NCBI GenBank assembly: GCA_017416185.1
Contig: JAFQDF010000040.1
Location: 1 to 43,586 of the forward strand
Origin: Clostridia bacterium
Lineage (GTDB): Bacteria; Bacillota; Clostridia; Oscillospirales; CAG-272
Direction of reading: 5' to 3'
DNA: 43,586 nt
The notes below the pieces were generated by a model. It was not told the origin of the DNA, ran no database searches, and saw nothing but the letters and a program-made list of their open reading frames with translations. How positions within the stretch are numbered: position 1 is the first letter of the stretch; each line of letters opens with the position of its first letter. The translations under genes were made by a program, and so were the position numbers. Of the stretch, positions 32,056-40,652 are shown piece after piece.

Positions 32056-34331
32056 CCTTTGATAAGATTCCGTCATATATTCTTGATATTTTTGCAGACA
32101 AAGGGATAGATGATATCTACCTTATGGCGTACTGCGATATGGACAATGAGCATACATACTGTGATACATATATTGCTCTTACCAAGGACAAGCTGTATGT
32201 TACAAGCGGATGTGAAACCCTTGAGGGTAAGGAAAAGGGCAAAGGACTTAACAGCTTCTGGAAGGAAAAGGCCTTTGATAGCTATGCTCTCTCGGATATA
32301 GAGTCTATTCAGGTAGAGGAGCTTCTGTCCAGTGCAAGGCTTACCGCAAAGACTAAGGACGGTGAATATATCTTCCTTTGCGCGATGACCAACTTCTGCA
32401 AGGGTAACTGCAACCTCTTTGTCAAGTATTTCGGTAAAATAAAGAAGGGGGATATAACAACACCCGATTTTGAAATAGACAAGGAGGATGACCCCAAGGA
32501 AAACTCCTGTCCGAAATGCGGTATGCGTTATCCCGACCGCAACCGTAAGGTTTGTCCGAAATGTATGGAGAAGGGAAAGCTCTTTTCACGTTTTGGTGTG
32601 TTCCTGCTTAAATATAAGATAGAGATGGTCATTCTCTTTGTTTCTCTTGTATTTCTGACCGGTACAAGCATACTTATCCCTTATTTTTCAAACGGATTTT
32701 TCTACGATAAAATTCTTGATGAAAACAGTAATCTCTATGGGGAGATATTCCTTGCTCTCGGAATAATCATTGCCACAAAGATATTCTCTGTAATCTCGGA
32801 TATGATAAACGGCTACATATCGACAAAGATAGCCGCAAAGGTTGTCTTTGATCTTAAAAATACCATATTCGGTGCTATTGAGCGTCTGTCAATGAATTTC
32901 TTTAACGGCAGACAGACAGGCGGTCTTATGACTCAGGTCAATGACGATTCCAATACCATTTACGGCTTCTTCTGTGACGGTATACCTTATTTTCTCATAA
33001 ATATAGTTCAGGTCGCGGTTCTCTGTGTTATTCTATTTGTAATGAATCCGCTTTTGGCGGCTCTCTCCCTTGTGACCATACCGATATTCTATATAGCGCT
33101 TCGCCGTACCTATGCCGTTTCCCGTAAGCTTCATACCCATCATTATTCGGGTGTGCGCAGGATGAATTCCCAGCTTTCGGACGTGCTTGGCGGTATACGT
33201 GTTGTAAAGGCATTTGCAAAGGAAAATGAAGAAAGCCAAAGGTTTTATAAAAGCAACAGCATTGCTGCATCTAACAACCGCAAGCTGGCGCTCTTTAATA
33301 ACTATGTTTATCCCTATATCGGTGTTATCCTCTATGTAGGAAATGTTATAGCATTGGGTCTTGGCGGTTATATGGTAATGAAGGGTAAAATGACCTACGG
33401 TCAGCTTATTACCTTTACTGCGTACGTTAATATGATATACAGCCCTATGTACTTCTTCTCTCATATGATCGACTGGACTGCAAGTACATCAAATTCGCTT
33501 CAGAGACTCTTTGAGATATATGATACCGAGCCTGACATCACTGAAAAACCTGATGCAGTAACTCTTGACGATATCAAGGGCAGGGTTGAATTCAGAAATG
33601 TAGATTTCGGTTATTCTAAAACAAAAAAAGTTATTGACGACGTAAGCTTTGATATTGAAGCTGAGCATATTCTCGGAATTGTTGGTCATACCGGCGCCGG
33701 TAAGAGTACCATCGCCAACCTTATAATGCGTCTTTACGATACCGACGAGGGCGGTGTTTATATCGACGGCATTAACGTAAAGGATCTGTCCTTTAAATCT
33801 CTGTACGAGAACATAGCTATAGTGTCGCAGGAGACGTATCTCTTTATCGGCTCGATACTTGACAATATAAGATATGCCAAGCCCGAGGCTACATACGAAG
33901 AGGTAATATATGCTGCCAAGTGTGCAGGAGCCCATGATTTTATCATCAAGCTTCCCGACGGCTACAATACAATGATAGGTTTTGGGTATAAGGATCTTTC
34001 GGGCGGTGAGCGACAGAGAGTTTCTATAGCAAGAGCTATACTTCGTGACCCTAAGATCCTTATCCTTGACGAGGCAACCGCCGCTATGGATACAAAGACC
34101 GAAAAAATGATTCAGACAGCCCTTTCCACTCTGACCAAGGGTAAGACCACAATTATGATAGCCCACCGTCTGTCCACCCTTCGTGATGCTCATAAGCTTA
34201 TTGTTATTGAAAACGGTAAGGTGGCAGAAGAGGGAACACACAAGGAGCTTCTTGAGCTCCCCGACGGCGTATACAATAAGCTTTATACACTTCAGCTTGA
34301 GGCGTTAAAGAACGCAGGAATTACGGAGTAA
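32049..34331 (+). CDS. ABC exporter subunit 1 with N-terminal PH-like domain and zinc ribbon
   Basis: A 760-residue exporter half-subunit. Residues 1-135 form a beta-rich domain (DDIYLMAYCDMDNEHTYCDT, KDKLYVTSG, DIESIQVEEL) that looks like a small PH-like or DUF1854-related fold. Residues 154-172 are a zinc ribbon, CPKC and CPKC. Six membrane helices span about 185-480. The ATPase has Walker A GHTGAGKST, signature LSGGERQR, Walker B ILILDEATAAMD and switch IMIAHR, all intact. With the DUF1854 gene and a second exporter of the same build it likely forms a heterodimer. Relatives are known as cyanophycin-associated ABC transporters where cyanophycin genes are near; none is seen here. The cargo is unknown. 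Ribosome site GGGAGG. Confidence 0.9.
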   Translation: MVTFDKIPSYILDIFADKGIDDIYLMAYCDMDNEHTYCDTYIALTKDKLYVTSGCETLEGKEKGKGLNSFWKEKAFDSYALSDIESIQVEELLSSARLTAKTKDGEYIFLCAMTNFCKGNCNLFVKYFGKIKKGDITTPDFEIDKEDDPKENSCPKCGMRYPDRNRKVCPKCMEKGKLFSRFGVFLLKYKIEMVILFVSLVFLTGTSILIPYFSNGFFYDKILDENSNLYGEIFLALGIIIATKIFSVISDMINGYISTKIAAKVVFDLKNTIFGAIERLSMNFFNGRQTGGLMTQVNDDSNTIYGFFCDGIPYFLINIVQVAVLCVILFVMNPLLAALSLVTIPIFYIALRRTYAVSRKLHTHHYSGVRRMNSQLSDVLGGIRVVKAFAKENEESQRFYKSNSIAASNNRKLALFNNYVYPYIGVILYVGNVIALGLGGYMVMKGKMTYGQLITFTAYVNMIYSPMYFFSHMIDWTASTSNSLQRLFEIYDTEPDITEKPDAVTLDDIKGRVEFRNVDFGYSKTKKVIDDVSFDIEAEHILGIVGHTGAGKSTIANLIMRLYDTDEGGVYIDGINVKDLSFKSLYENIAIVSQETYLFIGSILDNIRYAKPEATYEEVIYAAKCAGAHDFIIKLPDGYNTMIGFGYKDLSGGERQRVSIARAILRDPKILILDEATAAMDTKTEKMIQTALSTLTKGKTTIMIAHRLSTLRDAHKLIVIENGKVAEEGTHKELLELPDGVYNKLYTLQLEALKNAGITE

Positions 34332-34334
34332 ATT

Positions 34335-34850
34335 ATGGCAAACGAAATTATAAAGGAAGGCGCGGCTTCTATAGTCCGCCTTGATAAATCAAATTCTGAA
34401 TTTGGTGTAAAGAACGGCTTTCTTACCGTAAAGAAGGGAGACGAAAGCTATGACAGAGTGTTTCTGCACCGCACGTTCCCCTTTGATAAACCCTGGGAGT
34501 ATATATCCGTTACAGACCCGGATAACAAGGAGATAGGTATCATTTACGATATCAGCGATTATGACAGCGATACCGAGGAGCTGCTTCGTACCGAGCTTAA
34601 GCGTAAGTATTATGAGCCGAAGGTTAAAACAATACTTTCACTTAAGGAGAGATACGGCTTTTCCTACTGGACGGTTATTACCGAAGAGGAAAGAAAGGTC
34701 AGCTTTACTATGCAGGATACCTTCCGTAATATCATTCGTGTTGGTGACGATAAGGCTATACTTCTCGACGTTGACGGTAACCGTTTTGTTATTGAATCTA
34801 TAAGCGGACTTGATAAGAAGAGCCATAAGAAAATTGAGCTTTATATCTGA
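34335..34850 (+). CDS. DUF1854 domain protein
   Basis: A 171-residue soluble protein. The whole length matches the DUF1854 pattern: a first strand set with FLTVKKGDESYDRVFLHRTFPF, the EYISVTDPDNKEIGIIYDI segment, the LLRTELKRKYYEPKVKTI helix, then SYWTVITEE, and a final LDVDGNRFVIESISGLDKKS. In other bacteria DUF1854 proteins are encoded beside ABC exporters, sometimes with cyanophycin genes; their role is not established. Here the gene is sandwiched between two exporter halves, three bases after the first and eight before the second, so it is likely a cytoplasmic partner of the exporter, perhaps in cargo recognition. No other domain is seen. Confidence 0.88.
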   Translation: MANEIIKEGAASIVRLDKSNSEFGVKNGFLTVKKGDESYDRVFLHRTFPFDKPWEYISVTDPDNKEIGIIYDISDYDSDTEELLRTELKRKYYEPKVKTILSLKERYGFSYWTVITEEERKVSFTMQDTFRNIIRVGDDKAILLDVDGNRFVIESISGLDKKSHKKIELYI

Positions 34851-34858
34851 GTGTGAAT

Positions 34859-37009
34859 ATGTCAAATAAAGAATTATTATGTAAATTTCCCTTCAATCTC
34901 GATCCGGAGATACCTGATAAGCGTGTCAACGGTTCTGTTGAGTTCGACGGAGAGGTACTTCGCGTAACTATTGACGGTGAAGAGATAAAAACGGTCAAGA
35001 GAACTGATATCAAGGAGTTTCTGACCGATAACGGTGTCGGCTGTATATTTGTTTCCTATAAGGATAAGGATGATGACGTTCACCTCCTATGCAGAAGTGA
35101 TATCAAATATTCCAAGGGACAGATAAAGCAGGTAAGACGTCTTAATCATTACCTTGAGGACGGAGTTATGCCTCCCTTCAGCGATAAGGGGGAAAAATGT
35201 CCCAAATGCGGCAGACCCTACCGTGACGGCTCTCACGTCTGTCTGCACTGTCAGAACAAGACTAAGCTGCTTGTAAGGACGTTTAAGCTGTTTTCTCAGT
35301 ACAAGCTGTATATGTTTGTAGCTATAGTCCTGTTCTTTGGTGTCAGCGGTCTCTGTCTTGTTATCCCTTATCTTAACCGTATAGCTGTTGATAACTATAT
35401 CAAGAGCCCCGATCCCGCAAATGCCGATATGATGTCCTATGTAATCATTATTCTGTCAATACTGGGACTTGAGATATTTATAAGAACAATATCTGTTATC
35501 AGATATCACGTGCTTATTGCCGCAAGCAACAAGATGATAGTCAAGCTTCGTAACGAACTGTTCGACAAGATAGAGAGACTTTCTGTAGGTAACATCTCCA
35601 AGCGTAACACGGGTGACCTGATGCGCCGTGTTGGCTGGGATACCCATATACTGCAGAACTTTGTCATTAACTATCTGCCCAATATTCTTGAGCAGTTAGC
35701 TGTATTTATCGCGGTTGCGGTATTTATGTTCATCTATGACCCAATGCTGTTTTTGATGATACTGCTACCTACGCCCTTCGTGGTGTTGTCGTTCAGGCTG
35801 TTTTGGAACTCGATGAGAGGACTCTTTCACAAGAGATGGCTTGCAGGCTCTAAAACAAACTCTATACTTCACGATATCTTTTCGGGTATCAGAGTTGTAA
35901 AGTCATTTGGTATGGAGCATAAGGAGTCTATGCGTTTCCAAGGCGGAACAGCAGAGGAGAAGCGTATGCAGGAGATAACCGATATCCGCTGGAGCTTTAT
36001 TATGCCGGTGCTTCGTTTCTTTATCGGATTAGGTGAGTTTATCATACTCTTCTATGTAGGCAACCGTATTCTCGGGGGAACGATGACCCTCGGTGAGATG
36101 TCACAGTTCTCTTCATATACAGCTATGATATACGGACCGCTTCGTATGATAGCACAGATCCCCCGCCGCTGGATGGAGTTCTCAACATCCTCAGCTAAGG
36201 TCTTTGAGATAATGGATGAGGAGGTAGACGTTGCCGATGCCGAAAAGCCTGTTGATATTGATATCAAGGGTGAGATAGATATTAAGGACGTTTCCTTCGG
36301 TTATGACAGCGGTAATGAGGTGCTCCATAAGATAAATATCCATATAAAGCCGGGCGAATTTATCGGACTTGTAGGTGCTTCGGGTGTAGGTAAGTCAACA
36401 CTTATCAACCTCATTATGCGTATGTATGACGTAGAGGACGGTTCTATAACCGTTGACGGTGTCGATATAAGGGATATATCACAGGAGTCACTTCGTTCAC
36501 AGATAGGTGTAGTACTTCAGGAGACATTTTTGTTCTCGGGTACCGTTTATCAGAATATTGCTTATGCTAAGCCCGGTGCTACCCGTGATGAGGTTATAGC
36601 GGTTGCAAAGCTTGCAGGCTGTCACGACTTTATCTGCCGTATGCCCGACGGATACAATACACGCGTTGGTGAACGCGGCTCGACGCTTTCCGGAGGAGAA
36701 AGACAGCGTGTTGCTATAGCAAGAGCTTTGCTTCATGATCCCCGTATACTTATTCTCGACGAGGCAACAGCATCTCTTGATACTGAGACTGAAAAACAGA
36801 TACAGGATGCATTGGCTAAGCTGTCAGCACAGCGGACAACGATAGCTATTGCCCATAGACTGTCTACCCTGAGAAATGCAACAAGGCTTGTGGTCCTTGA
36901 CAAGGGCAGAGTTGCCGAGATCGGTACTCACGACGAGCTTATTGCCAAGGAAGGCATATATTACGGTCTTGTCATGGCCCAGCGTGAAATGTCAAATATG
37001 AATGCTTAA
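34859..37009 (+). CDS. ABC exporter subunit 2 with N-terminal zinc ribbon
   Basis: A 716-residue exporter half (from ATG 34859; GTG 34853 would add two residues). The N-terminal about 105 residues are beta-rich (SVEFDGEVLRVTIDGEEIKT) and resemble in layout the first domain of subunit 1. A zinc ribbon with CPKC and CLHC is at about 114-131. Six membrane helices follow, then an ATPase with Walker A GASGVGKST, signature LSGGERQR, Walker B ILILDEATASLD and switch IAIAHR. Both exporter genes have intact catalytic Glu, so both ATP sites can work, unlike many heterodimeric exporters. The ribosome site is weak, suggesting coupling to the DUF1854 gene. A terminator follows. Confidence 0.92.
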   Translation: MSNKELLCKFPFNLDPEIPDKRVNGSVEFDGEVLRVTIDGEEIKTVKRTDIKEFLTDNGVGCIFVSYKDKDDDVHLLCRSDIKYSKGQIKQVRRLNHYLEDGVMPPFSDKGEKCPKCGRPYRDGSHVCLHCQNKTKLLVRTFKLFSQYKLYMFVAIVLFFGVSGLCLVIPYLNRIAVDNYIKSPDPANADMMSYVIIILSILGLEIFIRTISVIRYHVLIAASNKMIVKLRNELFDKIERLSVGNISKRNTGDLMRRVGWDTHILQNFVINYLPNILEQLAVFIAVAVFMFIYDPMLFLMILLPTPFVVLSFRLFWNSMRGLFHKRWLAGSKTNSILHDIFSGIRVVKSFGMEHKESMRFQGGTAEEKRMQEITDIRWSFIMPVLRFFIGLGEFIILFYVGNRILGGTMTLGEMSQFSSYTAMIYGPLRMIAQIPRRWMEFSTSSAKVFEIMDEEVDVADAEKPVDIDIKGEIDIKDVSFGYDSGNEVLHKINIHIKPGEFIGLVGASGVGKSTLINLIMRMYDVEDGSITVDGVDIRDISQESLRSQIGVVLQETFLFSGTVYQNIAYAKPGATRDEVIAVAKLAGCHDFICRMPDGYNTRVGERGSTLSGGERQRVAIARALLHDPRILILDEATASLDTETEKQIQDALAKLSAQRTTIAIAHRLSTLRNATRLVVLDKGRVAEIGTHDELIAKEGIYYGLVMAQREMSNMNA

Positions 37010-37020
37010 AAACAATATTG

Positions 37021-37057
37021 ATTGGACATAATGGTATTGCCGTTATGTCCAATTTGA
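37021..37057 (+). terminator. Terminator of the ABC/DUF1854 operon
   Basis: Arms ATTGGACATAA (37021-37031) and TTATGTCCAAT (37043-37053) followed by TTGAT; the tail is short but the 11-bp stem is perfect. Confidence 0.7.
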
Positions 37058-37084
37058 TATGTGTTGAATTGTTTAAATTACCGA

Positions 37085-37113
37085 TTTACTTTATAATTAA
37101 GAAATGATATAAT
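37085..37113 (+). promoter_or_regulatory. Promoter of the GH3 gene
   Basis: TTTACT (37085-37090), a 17-bp spacer and TATAAT (37108-37113), 63 bases before the start. Confidence 0.65.
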
Positions 37114-37176
37114 TTTATTAACGATATTGGACAGTGACCCCTACAGTCTCTGTCTTTGTTTTATAAAGGAGATAAT

Positions 37177-40164
37177 ATGGACGTTTCTTACAAAGAGGTC
37201 AAAAAAGCCTACAAAAAGAAAAAGAGAAAGCTGGTCTCTCCTTGGAAGACCGTTGCAATCATTTTTTTAGTGCTGGTACTTATTCTTACCCCACTTACAG
37301 CGGTTCTCAAGATGTTTGATAACACTCTTGCCGCCTTTGTCGGAGGAAGCTTTTGGGAGCTTGAGAATAAGGATGAAGATGCCGTATACTTTAAAACCGA
37401 TTTTGAAAATGTAGAGGATATGGCGACGTACGGTGAGCTTATCTGCCAAACGGTGGAAGCTGAAGGCGCGGCTTTGCTTATGAACGGAAATAATGCACTT
37501 CCCCTTACAAAAGGAAGTAAGGTGAGCTGTTTTTCTACCTCGTCCGTTAATCTCGTTTACGGCGGTACAGGCTCGGGTAATATAGATGCCTCTAAGGCTG
37601 ATAATCTTAAGAGCGCTCTTGAAAAGGCAGGCTTTGAGATTAATGAAACGCTCTGGTCCTTCTACGCTGAGGGTGCGGGTCTTGAATATGCTCGTGAAGG
37701 CGGTTCAGGTGTTCTTCCTCCTGCCGCTGAAATAAGCGAAGCTCCTATGAGTGCATATACCGACGATGTACTGGAAAGTATAGCTGATTACAGTGATGCG
37801 GCTATCGTTGTTTTCTCCCGTATAGGCGGTGAGGGTGCGGATATGGAGTTCGAGGACTCCAACTATCTTGCTCTTGACGAAAACGAAAGAGACCTTATGC
37901 AGAATCTTTCCGAGATGAAGGCTGACGGTAAGGTATCAAAGATAGTTGTGCTTCTTAATACAGCCAATGCATTACAAGTGGATTTCCTCAAAGACAATGA
38001 ATATGATGTTGACGCTTGTCTCTGGATAGGTGACGTTGGTATCACAGGCATCAATGCAGTAGCAGAAATACTTGCAGGTACAGTAAATCCCTCGGGAAGT
38101 CTCGTTGACACTTACTGCTATGACAATTATTCTTCTCCTGCTATGGTAAACTTCAAGCCTACTACCTACGAAGGCTTTGACGGCAGCAATATCCCCGAGC
38201 ATGCAAGCACATATATGATCTATCAGGAAGGTATATATGTTGGCTATAAGTATTATGAGACCCGTTATGAGGATTACGTAATGGGCACGGGTAATGCAGG
38301 GGAATATGCATATTCGGATGATGTCGCATATCCTTTTGGCTACGGACTGAGCTATACCACCTTTGAATACAGCGATATGAAGGGTGAGTATAATGAGGCT
38401 GAGGATAAGTTCCTTATCTCTGTTACCGTTACAAATACCGGTGATGTTGCCGGTAAAGAGACCGTTCAGGTATATTCACAGTCTCCTTATACCGAATATG
38501 ATAAAGAAAATCTCGTAGAAAAGGCTTCTGTTGCACTTTGCGGCTTTGACAAGACTGATATTCTTGAGCCCGGGGAGTCCGAAACTCTTGTAATCGAAAT
38601 TGATAAGAGAGATCTTGCTTCTTATGACGCATACGGAAAAGGAACATATATTCTTGATGACGGTGATTATTATCTCACCGTTGCGACTGATGCTCATAAC
38701 GCAGTAAATAATACCCTTGCGGCAAAGGGATATACAGTCGAGACGACCGACGGAAGAATGGATGCTGACGGCAGGTCCGACCTTACCTTCAAGTGGACAC
38801 AGGATACCTTTGATGCAGAGACTTATTCTGTTTCAGCGAATGGCACCGAGATTACAAATCAGCTTTCAAATGCTGACATCAATCTCTATGAAGGCAGAGG
38901 TGACAACTCTGTTACCTATCTTACCAGAAATGATTGGGAAGGTACTTTCCCCAAGGAAATAAAAAAGCTTGTTCTTACCGAGCTTATGATAAAGCATCTT
39001 CAGGATGTTCAGTATGATCCTGACAACTATGATGCTGTTGAAATGCCTACTATGGGCACGGACAACGGTTTAACCCTTTATGATATGATCGGTCTTGACT
39101 ATGACGATCCCAAGTGGGACGAGCTTCTTGATCAGCTTACCTTTGATGAGATGGTTTCCCGTATAGGTGATTCCTTCCATTGGAGAATGCCTATGAAGTC
39201 GGTTGAGGCTCCCGGTACAAGAGATGAAAACGGTCCTCAGGGTCTTACAGCAAGCCTTCTTGGTTCTGATGCTACACAGCTTGATGCTACAGCATTTACC
39301 TCCGAGGATGTTATGGCAGCAACCTTCAATACCGAGCTTATGTATGAGATCGGTAAAGTGATTGGTAATAATTGTCTGTCTGCTGATATTGCCTGTCTCT
39401 ACGGTCCCGGTAACAATACTCACCGTACTCCCTACGGTGGCAGAAACTTTGAGTATTATTCTGAGGACGGATTCCTTGCAGGTAAGATATCAGCATCCGA
39501 GGTCAGAGGTATTCAGGACAAGGGTGTTGACGTTGTTATGAAGCACTTTGCACTCAACGACTGTGAACAGGACCGTATCGGTCTTGGTGTCTGGGTCGGA
39601 GAACAGGCAGCCCGTGAGATATATCTTAAGGCTTTCCAGGCTCCATTTGAAGAAGGAAATGCCAACGGTGTAATGACAGCATACACCCGTTGGGGCTGTA
39701 TTTGGTCAGGCGGTCATAAGGGTCTTATGACCAACATTATGCGTGAAGAATGGGGTTCTGACGGATTTTCTATCACAGATAACGTTCTTACCACCTACGT
39801 CAATGGTGTTGACGGTATCCTTGCAGGTATCTCCACCTTTGATGCAATGATGCCCTTTGTTTTGAATCAGCTTCCAAAATATGAAGATGACCCTGTTATA
39901 GTAAACGCTATGCGCGAAGCTTGCAAGCAGACACTGTATGCTCAGGCAAACTCCTCAGCGATGAACGGAGTGGGTCCTGAAACTACTGTAAAGATTGTCG
40001 GTCTCAAGATTATTACACTCTTAAGATCTGTTGCAATCGTTAGTGCCGTTGTATTTGTTGCTGCACTTGTACTCTGGATCATCGGTTCTAAAAAACTGAG
40101 AAAGACCGATGAGTATATTGCATTTAAAGAAGCAAAAACAGCAAGGAAAGAGAATAAAGCATAA
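37177..40164 (+). CDS. Membrane-anchored GH3 beta-glucosidase with permuted domain order
   Basis: A 995-residue glycoside hydrolase family 3 protein with reversed domains. After a basic N-terminal tail and a membrane helix (about 25-45) comes the alpha/beta sandwich that normally stands second, starting GAALLMNGNNALPLTKG, with the acid/base Glu about 219 in GGEGADMEF. A fibronectin III-like domain follows (YPFGYGLSYTTFEYSD, then VTVTNTGDVAGKETVQVY). Only then comes the TIM barrel, with MKHFALNDCEQDR and nucleophile Asp868 in SITDN. A second membrane helix (about 948-970) and a Lys-rich tail end the protein. The enzyme is therefore held on the outside by both ends. The permuted order is known from rumen clostridial beta-glucosidases. 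ATG 37177 has AAAGGAGA; the longer frame start at 37156 has none. Confidence 0.9.
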   Translation: MDVSYKEVKKAYKKKKRKLVSPWKTVAIIFLVLVLILTPLTAVLKMFDNTLAAFVGGSFWELENKDEDAVYFKTDFENVEDMATYGELICQTVEAEGAALLMNGNNALPLTKGSKVSCFSTSSVNLVYGGTGSGNIDASKADNLKSALEKAGFEINETLWSFYAEGAGLEYAREGGSGVLPPAAEISEAPMSAYTDDVLESIADYSDAAIVVFSRIGGEGADMEFEDSNYLALDENERDLMQNLSEMKADGKVSKIVVLLNTANALQVDFLKDNEYDVDACLWIGDVGITGINAVAEILAGTVNPSGSLVDTYCYDNYSSPAMVNFKPTTYEGFDGSNIPEHASTYMIYQEGIYVGYKYYETRYEDYVMGTGNAGEYAYSDDVAYPFGYGLSYTTFEYSDMKGEYNEAEDKFLISVTVTNTGDVAGKETVQVYSQSPYTEYDKENLVEKASVALCGFDKTDILEPGESETLVIEIDKRDLASYDAYGKGTYILDDGDYYLTVATDAHNAVNNTLAAKGYTVETTDGRMDADGRSDLTFKWTQDTFDAETYSVSANGTEITNQLSNADINLYEGRGDNSVTYLTRNDWEGTFPKEIKKLVLTELMIKHLQDVQYDPDNYDAVEMPTMGTDNGLTLYDMIGLDYDDPKWDELLDQLTFDEMVSRIGDSFHWRMPMKSVEAPGTRDENGPQGLTASLLGSDATQLDATAFTSEDVMAATFNTELMYEIGKVIGNNCLSADIACLYGPGNNTHRTPYGGRNFEYYSEDGFLAGKISASEVRGIQDKGVDVVMKHFALNDCEQDRIGLGVWVGEQAAREIYLKAFQAPFEEGNANGVMTAYTRWGCIWSGGHKGLMTNIMREEWGSDGFSITDNVLTTYVNGVDGILAGISTFDAMMPFVLNQLPKYEDDPVIVNAMREACKQTLYAQANSSAMNGVGPETTVKIVGLKIITLLRSVAIVSAVVFVAALVLWIIGSKKLRKTDEYIAFKEAKTARKENKA

Positions 40165-40167
40165 TTA

Positions 40168-40199
40168 AATGGCTGTAGCTTACACTACAGCCATTTTCT
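40168..40199. terminator. Bidirectional terminator between GH3 and the helical-bundle gene
   Basis: Arms AATGGCTGTAG (40168-40178) and CTACAGCCATT (40185-40195) with TTCTT after it. The right arm contains the minus-strand stop codon (40185-40187). Confidence 0.8.
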
Positions 40200-40619
40200 T
40201 ATATCTATTGCTAACTTTTCTTCCAGGTTGATAAGCCGCTTTGTAATATCCTTTGAAATCTCATCGGCAGCTTCGTACTGATTAAGATATCGGTTAAGGG
40301 ATTTAACACCCATATTGCAACCGTCGGTCATAAGATCTGCAACGGTTGAGTCCTTATCTTTCATATCGAGCATCAGATTTGTTTTCACCCAGGACATACC
40401 CTTTGCAATTGGATTGGGATCCTTGCCTTCGTCCTCATATTTATTGAGGAGACTGTCGATTTCCCGGTCGAGTTTTTCGTGCTCTCTTCTGCAGTCGGCA
40501 AGAATATTTCTGAATTCTTCGTCCTTGACATGGTCTATGACCTGAGTTATGGATTCTACACCCATTTTTACCCCTGCGTCACATTCTCGAAGCAGTTTGA
40601 TTGTGTCTTTTCCGATCAT
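40185..40619 (-). CDS. Uncharacterised helical-bundle protein (ferritin-like or DUF2383-like)
   Basis: A 144-residue all-helical, highly charged protein: ESITQVIDHVKDEEFRNIL, CRREHEKLDREIDSLLNKY, then VADLMTDGCNMGVKSLNRYL and a final helix. The spacing of E, EH and N residues is like ferritin-like DUF2383 proteins, but a full set of metal ligands cannot be assigned. Cytoplasmic, no membrane segment. The ribosome site GGGAG is inside the 3' arm of the hairpin that ends the MATE gene, so expression may depend on that hairpin. Function unknown. Confidence 0.7.
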   Translation of the reverse strand: MIGKDTIKLLRECDAGVKMGVESITQVIDHVKDEEFRNILADCRREHEKLDREIDSLLNKYEDEGKDPNPIAKGMSWVKTNLMLDMKDKDSTVADLMTDGCNMGVKSLNRYLNQYEAADEISKDITKRLINLEEKLAIDIRKWL

Positions 40620-40623
40620 AAAA

Positions 40624-40651
40624 AATACTCCCTTCTTTTAAAGGGAGTATT
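40624..40651 (-). terminator. MATE-gene terminator that contains the next gene's ribosome site
   Basis: Read on the minus strand: AATACTCCCTT, six-base loop, AAGGGAGTATT, then TTTT and at once the ATG at 40619. The 3' arm holds AAGGGAG, the only possible ribosome site of the helical-bundle gene, 8-10 bases from its start. When folded, the hairpin would both stop transcription and hide that site. Confidence 0.7.
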
Positions 40652-40652
40652 G

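Noticed and set aside
32049..37009. Cyanophycin metabolism cluster
   Set aside because: DUF1854 with ABC transporters recalls it, but no cyanophycin synthetase, cyanophycinase or isoaspartyl dipeptidase gene is present.
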